A DNA stretch of 64,000 bases. It comes from Methylotenera sp. (GTDB lineage: Bacteria; Pseudomonadota; Gammaproteobacteria; Burkholderiales; Methylophilaceae). This document shows, piece after piece, positions 9,491 to 19,990 of the stretch; the stretch's first letter is position 1; the number at the start of each line of letters is the position of its first letter. The DNA lies in contig NZ_JAURYU010000045.1 in assembly GCF_030653755.1 (NCBI RefSeq), forward strand, positions 248,001 to 312,000. Reading direction: 5' to 3'. The notes below the pieces were generated by a model, which worked only from the letters and a program-made list of their open reading frames with translations, did not search any database and was not told the DNA's origin. Position numbers and translations under genes: made by a program.

Positions 9491-11476
9491 TTAAAGCACC
9501 GATTTAACAGTTGCAACTACGTTTTCAACTGTAAAGCCAAAGTGCTTCATCAATACGCCACCAGGTGCTGATTCACCAAATGTGTCGATACCAACAACAG
9601 CGCCTTCAAGACCTACATATTTACGCCAGAAGTCTGAGTGAGCAGCTTCAACCGCCACACGTTTAACACCTGGAGTTAACACGCTATCTTTGTATGCTTT
9701 GTCTTGACGGTCAAATACGTTGGTTGATGGCATTGAAACCACGCGTACTTTAGTACCAGCAGCATTCAATTCAGCAGCCGCTTTAATAGCCAACTCTAAC
9801 TCTGAACCGTTAGCGATGATGATCGCGTCTGCTTTACCAGCAACGTCTGAGAACACATAAGCACCCTTACGCATTAAGTCTAACTGTGCTGCATCGTGTT
9901 TGATGCCAGCAACGTTTTGACGGCTTAATACCAAGCTTGTTGGACCATTTTTACGCTCAACAGCAGCTACCCATGCAACAGCAGTTTCTGTTGAACTACC
10001 TGGACGCCATACAACCATGTTAGGAATATAACGTAAACCTGATGTATTTTCTATTTGTTGGTGAGTATGACCATCTTCACCTTGTCCGATAGAGTCATGT
10101 GATAAAACAGCGATAGTGCGTTGTTTCATCAATGCAGCCATACGCAATGCGCTCTTAGCATAGTCTGAGAACATGTGGAATGTACCGCCGAATGGTAACA
10201 AACCACCGTGCAATGCCATACCGTTCATGATTGCAAACATACCGAACTCACGAACACCGTAAGAGATGTAGTTACCTGGCTCTTTACCAGATACGTGTTT
10301 GAAGCTTGCAGCTGCAGTCAGGTTAGAGCCTGTTAAGTCAGCAGAACCACCTAAGAATTCTGGCAATACTGGTGCTAGTGCAGTAATCGCATTTTGTGAA
10401 GCTTTACGAGTTGCAACACCTTCTGCTTTTTCGTTAGTGGCAGCGATAAATGCATCAGTTGCTTCTTTCCAGTTAGCTGGTAAGTCACCTGCCATACGGC
10501 GTTTGAACTCAGCAGCTTCAGTTGGGAATGCTTTAGCATAAGCGTCAAACTTAGCGTTCCAGTCACCCTCTGTTTTAGAACCTTTAGCTTTTTGATCCCA
10601 ACCAGCGTAAACGTCAGCAGGAATTTCAAATGGAGCATGTGGCCAACCGATAGCAGCACGTGTTGCAGCAACTTCAGCGTCACCTAATGCAGAACCGTGA
10701 CAATCATGGCTACCTGATTTGTTTGGTGAACCTTTACCAATGATTGTTTTACAGCAGATTAATGATGGTTTGTCTGTTACCGCTTTAGCTGCTTTAACTG
10801 CAGCATCAATCGCGTCAGAATCATGACCATCTACTGATTGAACGTGCCAGCCATAAGCTTCAAAGCGCTTAGCTGTGTCGTCTGTGTACCAGCCTTCAAT
10901 GTGACCATCGATAGAAATACCGTTGTCATCCCAGAAAGCAACCAATTTACCTAAGCCCCATGTACCAGCTAAAGCACAAGCTTCGTGTGATACACCTTCC
11001 ATCATACAGCCGTCACCTAAGAAGCAATATGTGTAGTGGTCAACGATGTCGTGACCTGGTTTGTTGAATTGGCTAGCCATTAATTTTTCAGCCATTGCAA
11101 AACCAACTGCGTTGGTGATACCTTGACCTAATGGACCTGTCGTTGTTTCAATGCCTGGTGCATAGCTGTACTCTGGGTGACCAGCACATTTTGAATGCAA
11201 TTGACGGAATGTCTTGATTTCATCCATAGGCAAGTCGTAACCTGTTAGATGTAATAAAGAGTAGATCAACATAGAACCGTGGCCGTTAGAAAGCACAAAG
11301 CGGTCACGATCAGCCCAGTTTGGATTTGTTGGATTGTGACGCAAGTGATGATTCCACAATACTTCTGCGATTTCAGCCATACCCATAGGCGCACCTGGGT
11401 GGCCAGAGTTAGCTTTTTGCACTGCATCCATAGATAACGCACGAATCGCATTAGCTAGGTCTTGACGTGTTGCCAT
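9491..11476 (-). CDS. tkt: Transketolase
   Basis: A thiamine-diphosphate enzyme that moves two-carbon units between sugar phosphates in the pentose-phosphate and ribulose-monophosphate rearrangement reactions. At 661 aa it matches bacterial transketolases. Visible motifs include [11 protein letters not shown] (about 24-34), the ThDP-binding [13 protein letters not shown] (about 154-166), and the pyrimidine-domain segments GVREFGM and [14 protein letters not shown]-like [14 protein letters not shown]. It stands upstream of gap-pgk on the same strand, with a terminator between. A GGGAGAAAAC leader precedes the ATG. In a formaldehyde assimilator it would help regenerate the C5 acceptor; that role is inferred. 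Confidence 0.97.
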   Translation of the reverse strand: MATRQDLANAIRALSMDAVQKANSGHPGAPMGMAEIAEVLWNHHLRHNPTNPNWADRDRFVLSNGHGSMLIYSLLHLTGYDLPMDEIKTFRQLHSKCAGHPEYSYAPGIETTTGPLGQGITNAVGFAMAEKLMASQFNKPGHDIVDHYTYCFLGDGCMMEGVSHEACALAGTWGLGKLVAFWDDNGISIDGHIEGWYTDDTAKRFEAYGWHVQSVDGHDSDAIDAAVKAAKAVTDKPSLICCKTIIGKGSPNKSGSHDCHGSALGDAEVAATRAAIGWPHAPFEIPADVYAGWDQKAKGSKTEGDWNAKFDAYAKAFPTEAAEFKRRMAGDLPANWKEATDAFIAATNEKAEGVATRKASQNAITALAPVLPEFLGGSADLTGSNLTAAASFKHVSGKEPGNYISYGVREFGMFAIMNGMALHGGLLPFGGTFHMFSDYAKSALRMAALMKQRTIAVLSHDSIGQGEDGHTHQQIENTSGLRYIPNMVVWRPGSSTETAVAWVAAVERKNGPTSLVLSRQNVAGIKHDAAQLDLMRKGAYVFSDVAGKADAIIIANGSELELAIKAAAELNAAGTKVRVVSMPSTNVFDRQDKAYKDSVLTPGVKRVAVEAAHSDFWRKYVGLEGAVVGIDTFGESAPGGVLMKHFGFTVENVVATVKSVL

Positions 11477-11522
11477 TGTTTTCTCCCTAATGATTAATAC
11501 TTGAGGACTTATAAAGATAGCG

Positions 11523-11534
11523 TTTTGCGCAAAA
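11523..11534. promoter_or_regulatory. 12-bp perfect palindrome upstream of tkt
   Basis: TTTTGCGCAAAA lies 47 bases before the tkt start. On the minus strand it is followed by AT-rich TATCTTTATAAG, which could serve as a -10, so the palindrome would overlap the -35 region. A protein-binding operator is possible but unproven. Confidence 0.35.
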
Positions 11535-11644
11535 CCTCATAAACCTAAATTGAAGTTTTCAAAAATACAGTAAATTTAACTGCTTTTACGTGAAAGCTAA
11601 ATTATTGCTTAGATAGCGATTTTCGGCAAGTACAACGTAAGAAA

Positions 11645-11677
11645 AGTGGTGACTCTCAACAAAGCCCCACTTTCAAA
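11645..11677 (-). terminator. Possible terminator after the Gfo/Idh gene
   Basis: An inverted repeat AAAGTGG ... CCACTTT with a loop of about 18 bases; on the minus strand the second arm runs into TTTTCTT. It lies just after the stop of the oxidoreductase gene. The long loop makes this a weaker call than the other terminators. Confidence 0.4.
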
Positions 11678-11701
11678 ATTTTGGCAAAAAAACCACTAGA
11701 T

Positions 11702-12781
11702 TTAACTTATTTCCACTAAGCCCTGGTTCGCAACAGACTGAAGTACAGCCTCTATTGCCTTACAGTTCGCTTTAGCATCAGCAAAAGTTAAATGGGTTGG
11801 CTTATTGTTCAACACACAATCGCTAAAGTGTTCAATTTCTAGATTAAAGTGGTTACTTGGTGCAAAACGCTCTTCTGCATATTTGCCATCTTCAGTTGCC
11901 CATGAAATGACAGGCACATCATTTTGAAACACCCACGCGGCATGGCATTTCACCCAGCCTTTAGTGCCAATGATTTCATACTCTGATTTACGCGAGCGCT
12001 CAAAACTCACATCAAAATGACCAAATAGCGCACGACCTTCTGCATCGCGTCCAAAATCCAGCACGCCGCTAGTGACGATATCCGCACCGACCTCATTTAA
12101 TTTAGCATATGCTATCACTGACCTTGGCTCCGCAGGCTTAGCTCTATTTACATCAACGCCCAAACCCATCACCCAACGCAAAGAGTGGATTGCATAAGGG
12201 CCGATATCCCACATCGCACCACCGCCATGCTCCACGCCACTAGCAATACGATACATGCGCGCTGGACGCATCAAAAATGAGTAGCTGGCGCGTGCGGACA
12301 GCACATCCCCAATCAGGCCCGACGCAACAATCTCTTGGATACGCGCATGTTGCGGATGAAAGCGATACATAAAGCCTTCCATCACTTTCACATTATTTTT
12401 TAGCGCTGCTTGTTCTATTTTTTCAATATCTGCGACGGTAAGTGCCATTGGCTTTTCAATCAATACATGCTTACCCGCATTGATTGCCTTAAGCGCCCAT
12501 TCAGCATGCTCATTATTTGCCATTGGGCAATAAATGGCCTCCACATTAGCATCTGCAATTAGCGTATCCATCTCGTCATAACATTGCACGCCATTTACGT
12601 GGCATGGAGCATACTTCTCTAAAGTCGCTTTCGCAGCGCCTTCACGACGACTTGCAATCGCGACAAGCTGTGCGTTAGCGGCTTCCAGAATAGCAGGAAG
12701 TAAGCGTTCGTTAACACGCGCAGCACCTAATATACCCCAACGTAGCTTTCTATTTTCAGTCACTGTCTGCGTCACAATCAA
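11702..12781 (-). CDS. Gfo/Idh/MocA-family NAD(P)-dependent oxidoreductase
   Basis: A two-domain dehydrogenase of the glucose-fructose oxidoreductase family. The N-terminal Rossmann motif GILGAARVNERL begins near residue 17, and the family signature EKPMALTVADIEKIE (lysine of the EKP motif) follows near residue 110. The C-terminal domain includes GGGAMWDIGPYAIHSLRW, the usual substrate-domain helix with its conserved Asp and His. The substrate, likely a sugar or cyclitol derivative, cannot be named. It ends just upstream of tkt and begins 90 bases from the acyl-CoA ligase gene, all on the minus strand, with no clear functional link. Confidence 0.85.
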   Translation of the reverse strand: MIVTQTVTENRKLRWGILGAARVNERLLPAILEAANAQLVAIASRREGAAKATLEKYAPCHVNGVQCYDEMDTLIADANVEAIYCPMANNEHAEWALKAINAGKHVLIEKPMALTVADIEKIEQAALKNNVKVMEGFMYRFHPQHARIQEIVASGLIGDVLSARASYSFLMRPARMYRIASGVEHGGGAMWDIGPYAIHSLRWVMGLGVDVNRAKPAEPRSVIAYAKLNEVGADIVTSGVLDFGRDAEGRALFGHFDVSFERSRKSEYEIIGTKGWVKCHAAWVFQNDVPVISWATEDGKYAEERFAPSNHFNLEIEHFSDCVLNNKPTHLTFADAKANCKAIEAVLQSVANQGLVEIS

Positions 12782-12872
12782 TCCTTTATCTTTGTAAAAT
12801 CAACTTCAAACTGGCACCTTTTAAGTTCGCACTTCAACTCAAAGTAGCGCATACAATCTATCACTGCGCTAC

Positions 12873-14690
12873 TTATGTAAGCTTAAACCCCTCATACAAC
12901 TGCTCATACTGTGCCTGATGCTGTTGCAAAATGAGATGTCGCTTAATTTTCAAGGTGGGCGTTAGTAAGCCATTCTCAACCGTCCATGCCTCGTACAGTA
13001 AAACAATTTTTCTAATCTTTACATAGCCAGGGAAAAATTTCATTTGTGCGGCAACGCGACTAAGTGCAAAAACACAGGATTGACGGTCATCTAACACATC
13101 TGGCCAAGCACCAGATAAATTGTGTACATTAACCATTAGCCATTGCGCCTGATTCACCACCGCAAGCAATGCTAAATATGGCTTGCCTTCACCAACCAAC
13201 ATCACTTGCTCAAACAAGGGGTCCCTCAGTATCGCTGCTTCAACATCCGCAGGCGGCACTTTCTCTCCATTAGAAAGTACGATAATTTCTTTAATTCGCC
13301 CAGTAATGGTGATGCGGCCAGTCGCATCAATCTTTGCTACATCACCAGTTTTCAGCCATCCATCAGCGGTAAAAATCGCTTCGTTTGCCTCTTTATTATT
13401 CCAATACCCCTGCATCACATTGGGGCCACGCACTTCCAAGCCACTCGACTCGCCCAGCCGTACCTCCACACCTTGCAAAGTTTGCCCTACGCTATTTGGC
13501 ACATTATTCTCTGCATGGTTCACAGAAATCACAGGGCTAGTTTCAGTAAGGCCATAGCCCTGAACTATCGGCACACCTAGCCCAATAAAGGTTAGCGCAC
13601 TATCCGCGGACAATGCAGCCCCTCCAGCAACAGCCAAACGTAGCCGACCACCTAAACGCGCCTGTAATTTACTTGCCACTAGTTTTCTTAAAACAGGCCA
13701 AAACAAGTGTCGCCAATGCCATCTGCCTCGCCCCTGTTCATATTCAAAACGGCTATAGCCTACGGCAACCGCCAAGTCAAACAGTCGTCTGGCATAGGCA
13801 GGGCCTTTTTCTAACTTACTACGCATAGCGAGCTGAATGCGCTCAAAAATCCGCGGCACTGTCACAATGATAGTGGGTCGAACACTCGCTAAATCTTCTT
13901 GCAATTGCTGCACAGACCTTGCAAAAGCAACACTCGCGCCCGACATAATTGGCAGACAATACCCCGCCATGCGCTCTAAGGCATGTGATAATGGTAAAAA
14001 TGAAAGAAAAATATCATGAGGATAGACGGCAAACACGCCCAATGAGCCCCATGCATTTTGCATTAAGTTGCCGTGCGTGAGCATTACCCCTTTTGGCTTG
14101 CCTGTTGTACCTGAGGTGTACACAATTGTTGCTAATGCGTGCGCATCTGACACGCGATGCTGGAACTCTCCAAAACTGGAGGGTTGCAACCATTCGTCAA
14201 CACTGCGGATACGCGGGTCATTATCACTTTCTAACAGCGCTTTATTGGTAATCACGCGCTGCAGGCTACTAAAGTGAGCGTCTAGCATCCGAATAGAATG
14301 CCATTCATCAGCACTATTCACCAATAGCAACTTGGCGCCAGAGTCCTGCAACACATGCGCGACATTTTCAGGTCGGTCAGACACGTACAGCGGCACCGTA
14401 ACCAAGCCGCAACCCAATGCTGCTTGATCAAAAATCACCCAAGCAGGACAGTTCTTGAGCATAATCGCAACGCGGTCACCAATGACAAGATTCTCGCGCA
14501 TTAAAGCCTGCTGCCACTTAATTACCTCTTGCATCGTAGCTAACCATGTTAGCTCACACCACTCACTTATTTGTTCATCAAAATAGCGGTATGCAATACC
14601 ATTGGGTGAACGCTTTACCCGCTCATGAAACAACCCATCTAGCGTAAATACCGCTTCTGGAGAAATATAATCCACGAGATCATGATTCAT
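12873..14690 (-). CDS. Long-chain fatty-acid--CoA ligase (AMP-forming)
   Basis: Activates fatty acids to acyl-CoA via an acyl-adenylate. The P-loop-like AMP-binding motif YTSGTTGKPKGVMLTHGN (about 195-212) is complete, followed by GYGLTETSPVISVN and the C-terminal WLKTGDVAKID and GRIKEIIVLSNGEKVPP segments that carry the hinge and catalytic lysine region. The 605-aa length fits the FAA1/FadD15 type. It lies 9 bases downstream of the thioredoxin-like gene, so they probably share a transcript. Chain-length preference is not predictable. No membrane anchor is evident. Confidence 0.9.
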   Translation of the reverse strand: MNHDLVDYISPEAVFTLDGLFHERVKRSPNGIAYRYFDEQISEWCELTWLATMQEVIKWQQALMRENLVIGDRVAIMLKNCPAWVIFDQAALGCGLVTVPLYVSDRPENVAHVLQDSGAKLLLVNSADEWHSIRMLDAHFSSLQRVITNKALLESDNDPRIRSVDEWLQPSSFGEFQHRVSDAHALATIVYTSGTTGKPKGVMLTHGNLMQNAWGSLGVFAVYPHDIFLSFLPLSHALERMAGYCLPIMSGASVAFARSVQQLQEDLASVRPTIIVTVPRIFERIQLAMRSKLEKGPAYARRLFDLAVAVGYSRFEYEQGRGRWHWRHLFWPVLRKLVASKLQARLGGRLRLAVAGGAALSADSALTFIGLGVPIVQGYGLTETSPVISVNHAENNVPNSVGQTLQGVEVRLGESSGLEVRGPNVMQGYWNNKEANEAIFTADGWLKTGDVAKIDATGRITITGRIKEIIVLSNGEKVPPADVEAAILRDPLFEQVMLVGEGKPYLALLAVVNQAQWLMVNVHNLSGAWPDVLDDRQSCVFALSRVAAQMKFFPGYVKIRKIVLLYEAWTVENGLLTPTLKIKRHLILQQHQAQYEQLYEGFKLT

Positions 14691-14699
14691 GACTGGCTT

Positions 14700-15266
14700 T
14701 TAGATAGACTCCTCTGGAAACCATTTAATACTACAGCCGATACTTGGAGTTTGCACTTTAGGCCCCTCACCAGTTTCTGCAATCAGTTTCATCGCGTCAA
14801 ACAGATCTCTCGGGTGGTTTTCATCAGATTGACGACGGCCTGCGGCATCAAATCGACCACGATATTGCAACTCAAGATCGGCATTAAACCCAAAAAAGTC
14901 TGGTGTACAGACGGCACCATACGCTTTAGCTATTTCTTGCGTCTCATCCAGCACATAAGGGAAAGGAAAGTTAAATAACTGCGCTTCTTCCATCATGCGC
15001 TCGTAAGAGTCTTCAGGATAATTTTCAGTATCATTGCTTTGAATCGCAATCGTGTTAATGCCATACTTCAATAGCTCACGACAGTCGTCAACCAAGCGCG
15101 TTTTGATTGCTTTCACATAAGGGCAGTGGTTACAGATAAACATCACTAATAATCCGTTTTTACCTGCACTATTTGCCAGCGTGTATCGCTTACCGTCGAC
15201 ACCCAATAAATTGAAATCTACAGCAGGCTGACCAAAATTACATACGGGGGGATTTAAGCTGACCAT
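14700..15266 (-). CDS. Thioredoxin-like (AhpC/TSA-type) protein with CNHCPYVK motif
   Basis: A cytoplasmic thioredoxin-fold protein of 188 aa. The N-terminal redoxin region (VDFNLLGVDGKRYTL) is followed by the CxxC-type motif CNHCPYVK near residues 45-52, and a cis-Pro segment GAVCTPDFFGF near 117-127. This conserved family is usually annotated only as thioredoxin family protein; its substrate is unknown to me. A clear Shine-Dalgarno (AAGGAGAATAAG) precedes the ATG. It is the first gene of a pair with the acyl-CoA ligase and is divergent from rsmE. Confidence 0.8.
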   Translation of the reverse strand: MVSLNPPVCNFGQPAVDFNLLGVDGKRYTLANSAGKNGLLVMFICNHCPYVKAIKTRLVDDCRELLKYGINTIAIQSNDTENYPEDSYERMMEEAQLFNFPFPYVLDETQEIAKAYGAVCTPDFFGFNADLELQYRGRFDAAGRRQSDENHPRDLFDAMKLIAETGEGPKVQTPSIGCSIKWFPEESI

Positions 15267-15368
15267 CTTATTCTCCTTATTTCGTTATACTTATTACTGT
15301 GACAACGTTAACGTTTATATTATCACTTTTGCTTTATTTCTTGCTTTACTTTTGGAGTCGCCCGTTTT

Positions 15369-16103
15369 ATGGCTAATTTGCGCTTTTACACTAACTCGCC
15401 TTTGGTAATCAATCAATCTGTTCAGCTTTCAGAAAGTGCGGCCGCCCACGCAACACGAGCACTACGTCTCGCTGAAGGGGACCATGCGATTTTGTTTAAT
15501 GGTGACGGACATAATTACGACTGCACGCTTACCATCGTCAAAAAGAATAGCGTAACAGCCATCATTAACAATGCAAGCAAAGTACATAACGAATCTCCAC
15601 TCAATATCACTTTATTGCAGGCGATTTCTAGCGGGGACAGAATGGACTTTACCATTCAGAAAGCCGTAGAGCTTGGGGTAAGTAATATCCAGCCAATCAC
15701 CAGCAAGCGTAGCGTGGTGAAGCTATCTGCTGAACGTGCAGAGAGACGCACCGAACATTGGCAAAACATTGCTATTTCGGCATGTGAGCAATCTGGGCGC
15801 GCGTATGTGCCCAAGGTACTGCCGCCAATCTCATTTGAAAATTGGTTTAATCAGAACCCAAGTATAGGTACCACTCGCATCCTACTTAACCCGATTGGTG
15901 CAAAACGTTTAGCAGACATTCAAAAGCCAACTGGTGAGATACAGTTGCTGATTGGCGCTGAAGGGGGCCTAAGCCAAGAGGAAATCGACCTTGCAACGTC
16001 GCATCACTTTCAATCAATCTTGCTTGGGCCGCGCATTTTACGTACAGAAACTGCCGCCTTAACGGCTATTGCCGCCATGCAATTAGTATGGGGTGACTTT
16101 TAA
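15369..16103 (+). CDS. rsmE: 16S rRNA (uracil(1498)-N3)-methyltransferase
   Basis: Methylates U1498 of 16S rRNA using S-adenosylmethionine. The 244-aa protein has the RsmE N-terminal PUA-like domain (ATRALRLAEGDHAILFNGDG) and the SPOUT knot domain: the QKAVELGVSNIQPI segment, then IGAEGGLSQEEI and the C-terminal LGPRILRTETAALTAI knot. The length matches E. coli RsmE. It is divergently arranged from the thioredoxin-like gene and probably monocistronic, because the next gene is on the opposite strand. Confidence 0.95.
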   Translation: MANLRFYTNSPLVINQSVQLSESAAAHATRALRLAEGDHAILFNGDGHNYDCTLTIVKKNSVTAIINNASKVHNESPLNITLLQAISSGDRMDFTIQKAVELGVSNIQPITSKRSVVKLSAERAERRTEHWQNIAISACEQSGRAYVPKVLPPISFENWFNQNPSIGTTRILLNPIGAKRLADIQKPTGEIQLLIGAEGGLSQEEIDLATSHHFQSILLGPRILRTETAALTAIAAMQLVWGDF

Positions 16104-16141
16104 AACTAATCACTATTAATCATGGCAATTACTTACGACCA

Positions 16142-16525
16142 TTAGCGACTGCATATTACATTAGCTTTTACTTCACCAATGCTATAAGGCACCACCGCAG
16201 ACCAAGCAGTTTCTGATTCTGGTAAGTGATAAGTTGCCAACAAGCTACCTTTTGCCATATTTTCAGCATAATATTTAATGGAAAGTGCTTTGAACTGCTT
16301 ATTTTTACAATCGTGCAGCTCGAGCCACTCGGATGACATTTCACCTTTTGGTTGCTGCACATAATAGTCATTCAATGTTGAAACTGTGATTAAATTTTCG
16401 GCTTTCTGAACTGTATCAAAATCAATCAACATATTGCCATTATCGTTTGTTTGGATCATTGTCCACTCAGCAAAGGCTTTACTTGATATAAATACCAACA
16501 CTAACATCATTAAATATTTACTCAT
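16142..16525 (-). CDS. Small secreted protein resembling surface-adhesin protein E family
   Basis: A 127-aa protein with a typical signal peptide: MSK, a hydrophobic core of about 12 residues, and an AFA-E cleavage site near residue 19. The mature part has two cysteines (DC near 96 and the terminal VICSR) that could form a disulfide. The pattern W-T-x-I ... IDFDT ... LNDY ... YAENMAKGS ... WSAVVPYSIG resembles the Adhesin_E-type domain found in many proteobacterial periplasmic or outer-membrane proteins. The adhesin name reflects a Haemophilus member; here the function is unknown. It converges with rsmE. Confidence 0.65.
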   Translation of the reverse strand: MSKYLMMLVLVFISSKAFAEWTMIQTNDNGNMLIDFDTVQKAENLITVSTLNDYYVQQPKGEMSSEWLELHDCKNKQFKALSIKYYAENMAKGSLLATYHLPESETAWSAVVPYSIGEVKANVICSR

Positions 16526-16704
16526 TGTTTACCTGTTAATTATTATGTAAATTGCAATTTTGATACTAGAGTTTATCGGATAACGATTAATAACTGGATA
16601 ATTATTCATCTAATTGTGCGTAAGTTTATATACTAGACAATACTGAAAACAGATTAATCTCAATATCTCACCCAAAGTGAATCAAAGTTAACCAACAGCT
16701 GAAT

Positions 16705-17217
16705 ATGCAAGAAAAACCATCACCATGGATCATGAAGTTTGCGCCACTGATTAAAAACAAAGGTCGCGTACTAGACCTTGCTTGCGGCAAAGGGCGCCAT
16801 GCCATTTGGCTAGCACAACAAGGTTATCAGGTTGACGCAATAGACCACGACTCAATGGCAACGTCAAGCATGAATGATATCGAGAATATCAATGTTGTGA
16901 TCCGCGATCTTGAAACTAGCGAACTGCCAAAATTTGGGCACGCTTACGATGGCATTGTCGTTAGCCGCTATCTGCATAGACCATTATTAACGCTACTCGC
17001 AGACATACTCAACCCTGATGGCATACTCATTTACGAAACATTCATGAAGGGTAACGAGCATTGCGGCAAACCTAGCAACCCTGATTTTCTTTTATTGCCA
17101 GATGAGCTACGTAACACTTACGCGCCATTACTTACCGTGATTGACTTTGAGCAAGGTGAAGAACGCGAACCCAGTCCAGCAGTAATACAACGCATTTGCG
17201 CCAAAAAGATTACTTAA
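16705..17217 (+). CDS. Class I SAM-dependent methyltransferase
   Basis: A 170-aa Rossmann-fold methyltransferase. Motif I is LDLACGKGRHAIWLA (about 23-37), followed by the acidic end of strand 2 in VDAIDHD; the post-motif region reads YDGIVVSRYLHRPLL. It resembles the TehB-like small methyltransferases, but the substrate cannot be identified. The upstream 180-bp gap is AT-rich and could hold a promoter. It ends 113 bp before the HTH-argA gene; a functional connection is not apparent. Confidence 0.75.
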   Translation: MQEKPSPWIMKFAPLIKNKGRVLDLACGKGRHAIWLAQQGYQVDAIDHDSMATSSMNDIENINVVIRDLETSELPKFGHAYDGIVVSRYLHRPLLTLLADILNPDGILIYETFMKGNEHCGKPSNPDFLLLPDELRNTYAPLLTVIDFEQGEEREPSPAVIQRICAKKIT

Positions 17218-17275
17218 CAGTCACCCACTAGAGCTAATTTAATTCATGTGCAGAATACATGTTTAAATTGTATTA

Positions 17276-17315
17276 ATTACAAATTTGTTTTATATTAATG
17301 TAAATATTACAAATT
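17276..17315 (+). promoter_or_regulatory. Duplicated ATTACAAATT sites upstream of HTH-argA
   Basis: The 10-mer ATTACAAATT occurs at 17276-17285 and again at 17306-17315, exactly 30 bp (about three helical turns) apart. The first copy overlaps the perfect palindrome ACAAATTTGT and the near-palindrome TTGTATTAATTACAA. The sites end 15 bases before the start codon of a protein with an N-terminal helix-turn-helix, so they are candidate autoregulatory operators. The surrounding AT richness lowers certainty. Confidence 0.45.
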
Positions 17316-17330
17316 AATTGGTATTTAATC

Positions 17331-18938
17331 ATGTCACTTGGTCATTGCATTCGTAGCAAGCGTAAATCACTCAATTTAACGCTACAGCAACTTGCCTCTA
17401 AAATAGATGCGGATGCTGGCAATTTATCTCGTATCGAACGCGGCGAACTTGGCGTTTCAGAATCATTATTACGCAAAATCGCAGCCGCACTAGCAACGAC
17501 GCCTGCGAGCCTTTACGCTGAAAGTGATGCCACGCCACGCCAATTAAATGAGCAAGCACCCACTTACATCGTTAATCAAACAGAGTCCGTGAGCAGCATC
17601 AATGCTAACACCAGCGCCAAAGATTTTGTTCAGTGGTTCCGTTCGGCAACACCTTATATCCACGCATTTGGCGGACGAACCTTTGTGATTGCTTTTGGTG
17701 GAGAAGTGGTGAGCGACCAGCAGTTCATTTCACTCTCGCACGACCTAAATCTACTAGCCAGCTTAGAAGTGAGATTAGTGCTAGTACATGGCTCACGCCC
17801 ACAAATTGAAAAACGCCTTAAACGTGACAACATCACCCCACTGCTACATAACGGATTACGTGTCACAGATGATGCCGCAATGGAAGCTGTAAAAGAAGCT
17901 AACGGCGCTATCCGTGTAGAAATTGAAGCGTTATTATCGATGGGGATTGCCAACTCACCGATGGCTGGCGCAGACATCCGCGTGGCGAGCGGCAACTTTG
18001 TGACAGCAAAACCATTGGGGGTGCATGATGGTGTAGATCTTCAACACACTGGCGAAGTACGTAAAGTCGATGCCATTGGCATCCAAAAACGACTAGATGA
18101 CAACGAAATGGTATTACTATCGCCGCTTGGCTACTCTCCAACAGGCGAGGCATTCAACTTAAGCTTGGAAGACGTAGCGGTAAGTACGGCCATTGCATTA
18201 GATGCAGATAAGCTTATTTTCTTAATGGACTCAGAAGGGGTGCACAATTTACGTGGAGAACTCCTGCGCGAGATGACGGCCGAAAAAGCTAAAAATCTAT
18301 TAAGAAATGTACGTGAAACTGAGCAAGCCATTAACATATCAGAAGACGTCACCTACTACCTACCAGCCGCAGTACGTGCCTGTGAGCAAGGCGTAGCCAG
18401 AACACATATGATTAGCCGCCATATTGATGGCGCCATCATTCAAGAGCTATTCACGCTTGACGGCATTGGCACCATGGTCACTGAACTCAGCTTAGAAAGC
18501 ATGCGCCAGGCTAATATTGATGATGTTGGCGGCATCCTGAAGTTAATCGAACCCCTAGAAAACGATGGCATTTTAGTGCGCCGCGGCCGTGAGCGACTAG
18601 AAATGGAAATCGACCATTTTCATGTCATGGAGCACGATAATCGTATTATCGGCTGTGCAGCACTGTACCCTTTTGAGTCAGAAAAAACCGCTGAGTTTGC
18701 ATGCCTTGCCATAGACCCAGCTTACCGCGGTGGTGGTCGCGGTGATAAATTATTTTATTACTGCGCCAATGTTGCCAAAGAGCGTGGGCTTAAAAGCTTA
18801 TTTTGCCTCACAACGCGGACCGAGCACTGGTTCTTGGAACGCGGATTCACCGAACAAAGTGTTGAAAAGCTCCCAACTGAAAAACAAAAACTTTACAATT
18901 TTCAACGCAAATCTAAGGTGTTTAGCAAAACATTGTAA
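17331..18938 (+). CDS. argA: N-acetylglutamate synthase with N-terminal XRE helix-turn-helix
   Basis: First step of arginine synthesis: acetyl-CoA + glutamate to N-acetylglutamate. The 535-aa frame begins with a full XRE/Cro-C1 HTH (about 5-62; LTLQQLASKIDADAGNLSRI) normally absent from ArgA, which is about 440 aa. Residues about 97-380 form the amino-acid-kinase-like domain (VIAFGGEVVSDQ, VLVHGSRPQIEKRL). Residues about 390-525 form the GNAT acetyltransferase domain (CLAIDPAYRGGGRGDKLF). No ATG separates the parts; an in-frame GTG at 17589 could give a normal-length NAGS. argB follows 61 bp downstream. The HTH could allow arginine-responsive autoregulation (inference). The ATG lacks a strong Shine-Dalgarno. 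Confidence 0.9.
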   Translation: MSLGHCIRSKRKSLNLTLQQLASKIDADAGNLSRIERGELGVSESLLRKIAAALATTPASLYAESDATPRQLNEQAPTYIVNQTESVSSINANTSAKDFVQWFRSATPYIHAFGGRTFVIAFGGEVVSDQQFISLSHDLNLLASLEVRLVLVHGSRPQIEKRLKRDNITPLLHNGLRVTDDAAMEAVKEANGAIRVEIEALLSMGIANSPMAGADIRVASGNFVTAKPLGVHDGVDLQHTGEVRKVDAIGIQKRLDDNEMVLLSPLGYSPTGEAFNLSLEDVAVSTAIALDADKLIFLMDSEGVHNLRGELLREMTAEKAKNLLRNVRETEQAINISEDVTYYLPAAVRACEQGVARTHMISRHIDGAIIQELFTLDGIGTMVTELSLESMRQANIDDVGGILKLIEPLENDGILVRRGRERLEMEIDHFHVMEHDNRIIGCAALYPFESEKTAEFACLAIDPAYRGGGRGDKLFYYCANVAKERGLKSLFCLTTRTEHWFLERGFTEQSVEKLPTEKQKLYNFQRKSKVFSKTL

Positions 18939-18984
18939 ACAAATTTTAGTTACAATAACGGAAACCAAATTGACCAAAATCTAA

Positions 18985-19884
<900 letters not shown>

Positions 19885-19990
19885 ATATCAGGCACAGGTC
19901 AACCCTCAAGCAATACTTGAGCATGCGTGGCATATCAAAGATATCGCAACGCAATCTGTGCCGATTCACAATAAGCGACTAGCGCCAAGC

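Noticed and set aside
13183-13580. Two overlapping 124-aa plus-strand frames inside the acyl-CoA ligase gene
   Set aside because: They are antisense to the conserved C-terminal half of the ligase and contain no recognisable domain.
19905-19921. CTCAAG-CAATA-CTTGAG inverted repeat after argB as a terminator
   Set aside because: Only a 6-bp stem, no T-run, and the next gene on the same strand begins about 70 bases later, so termination is not supported.
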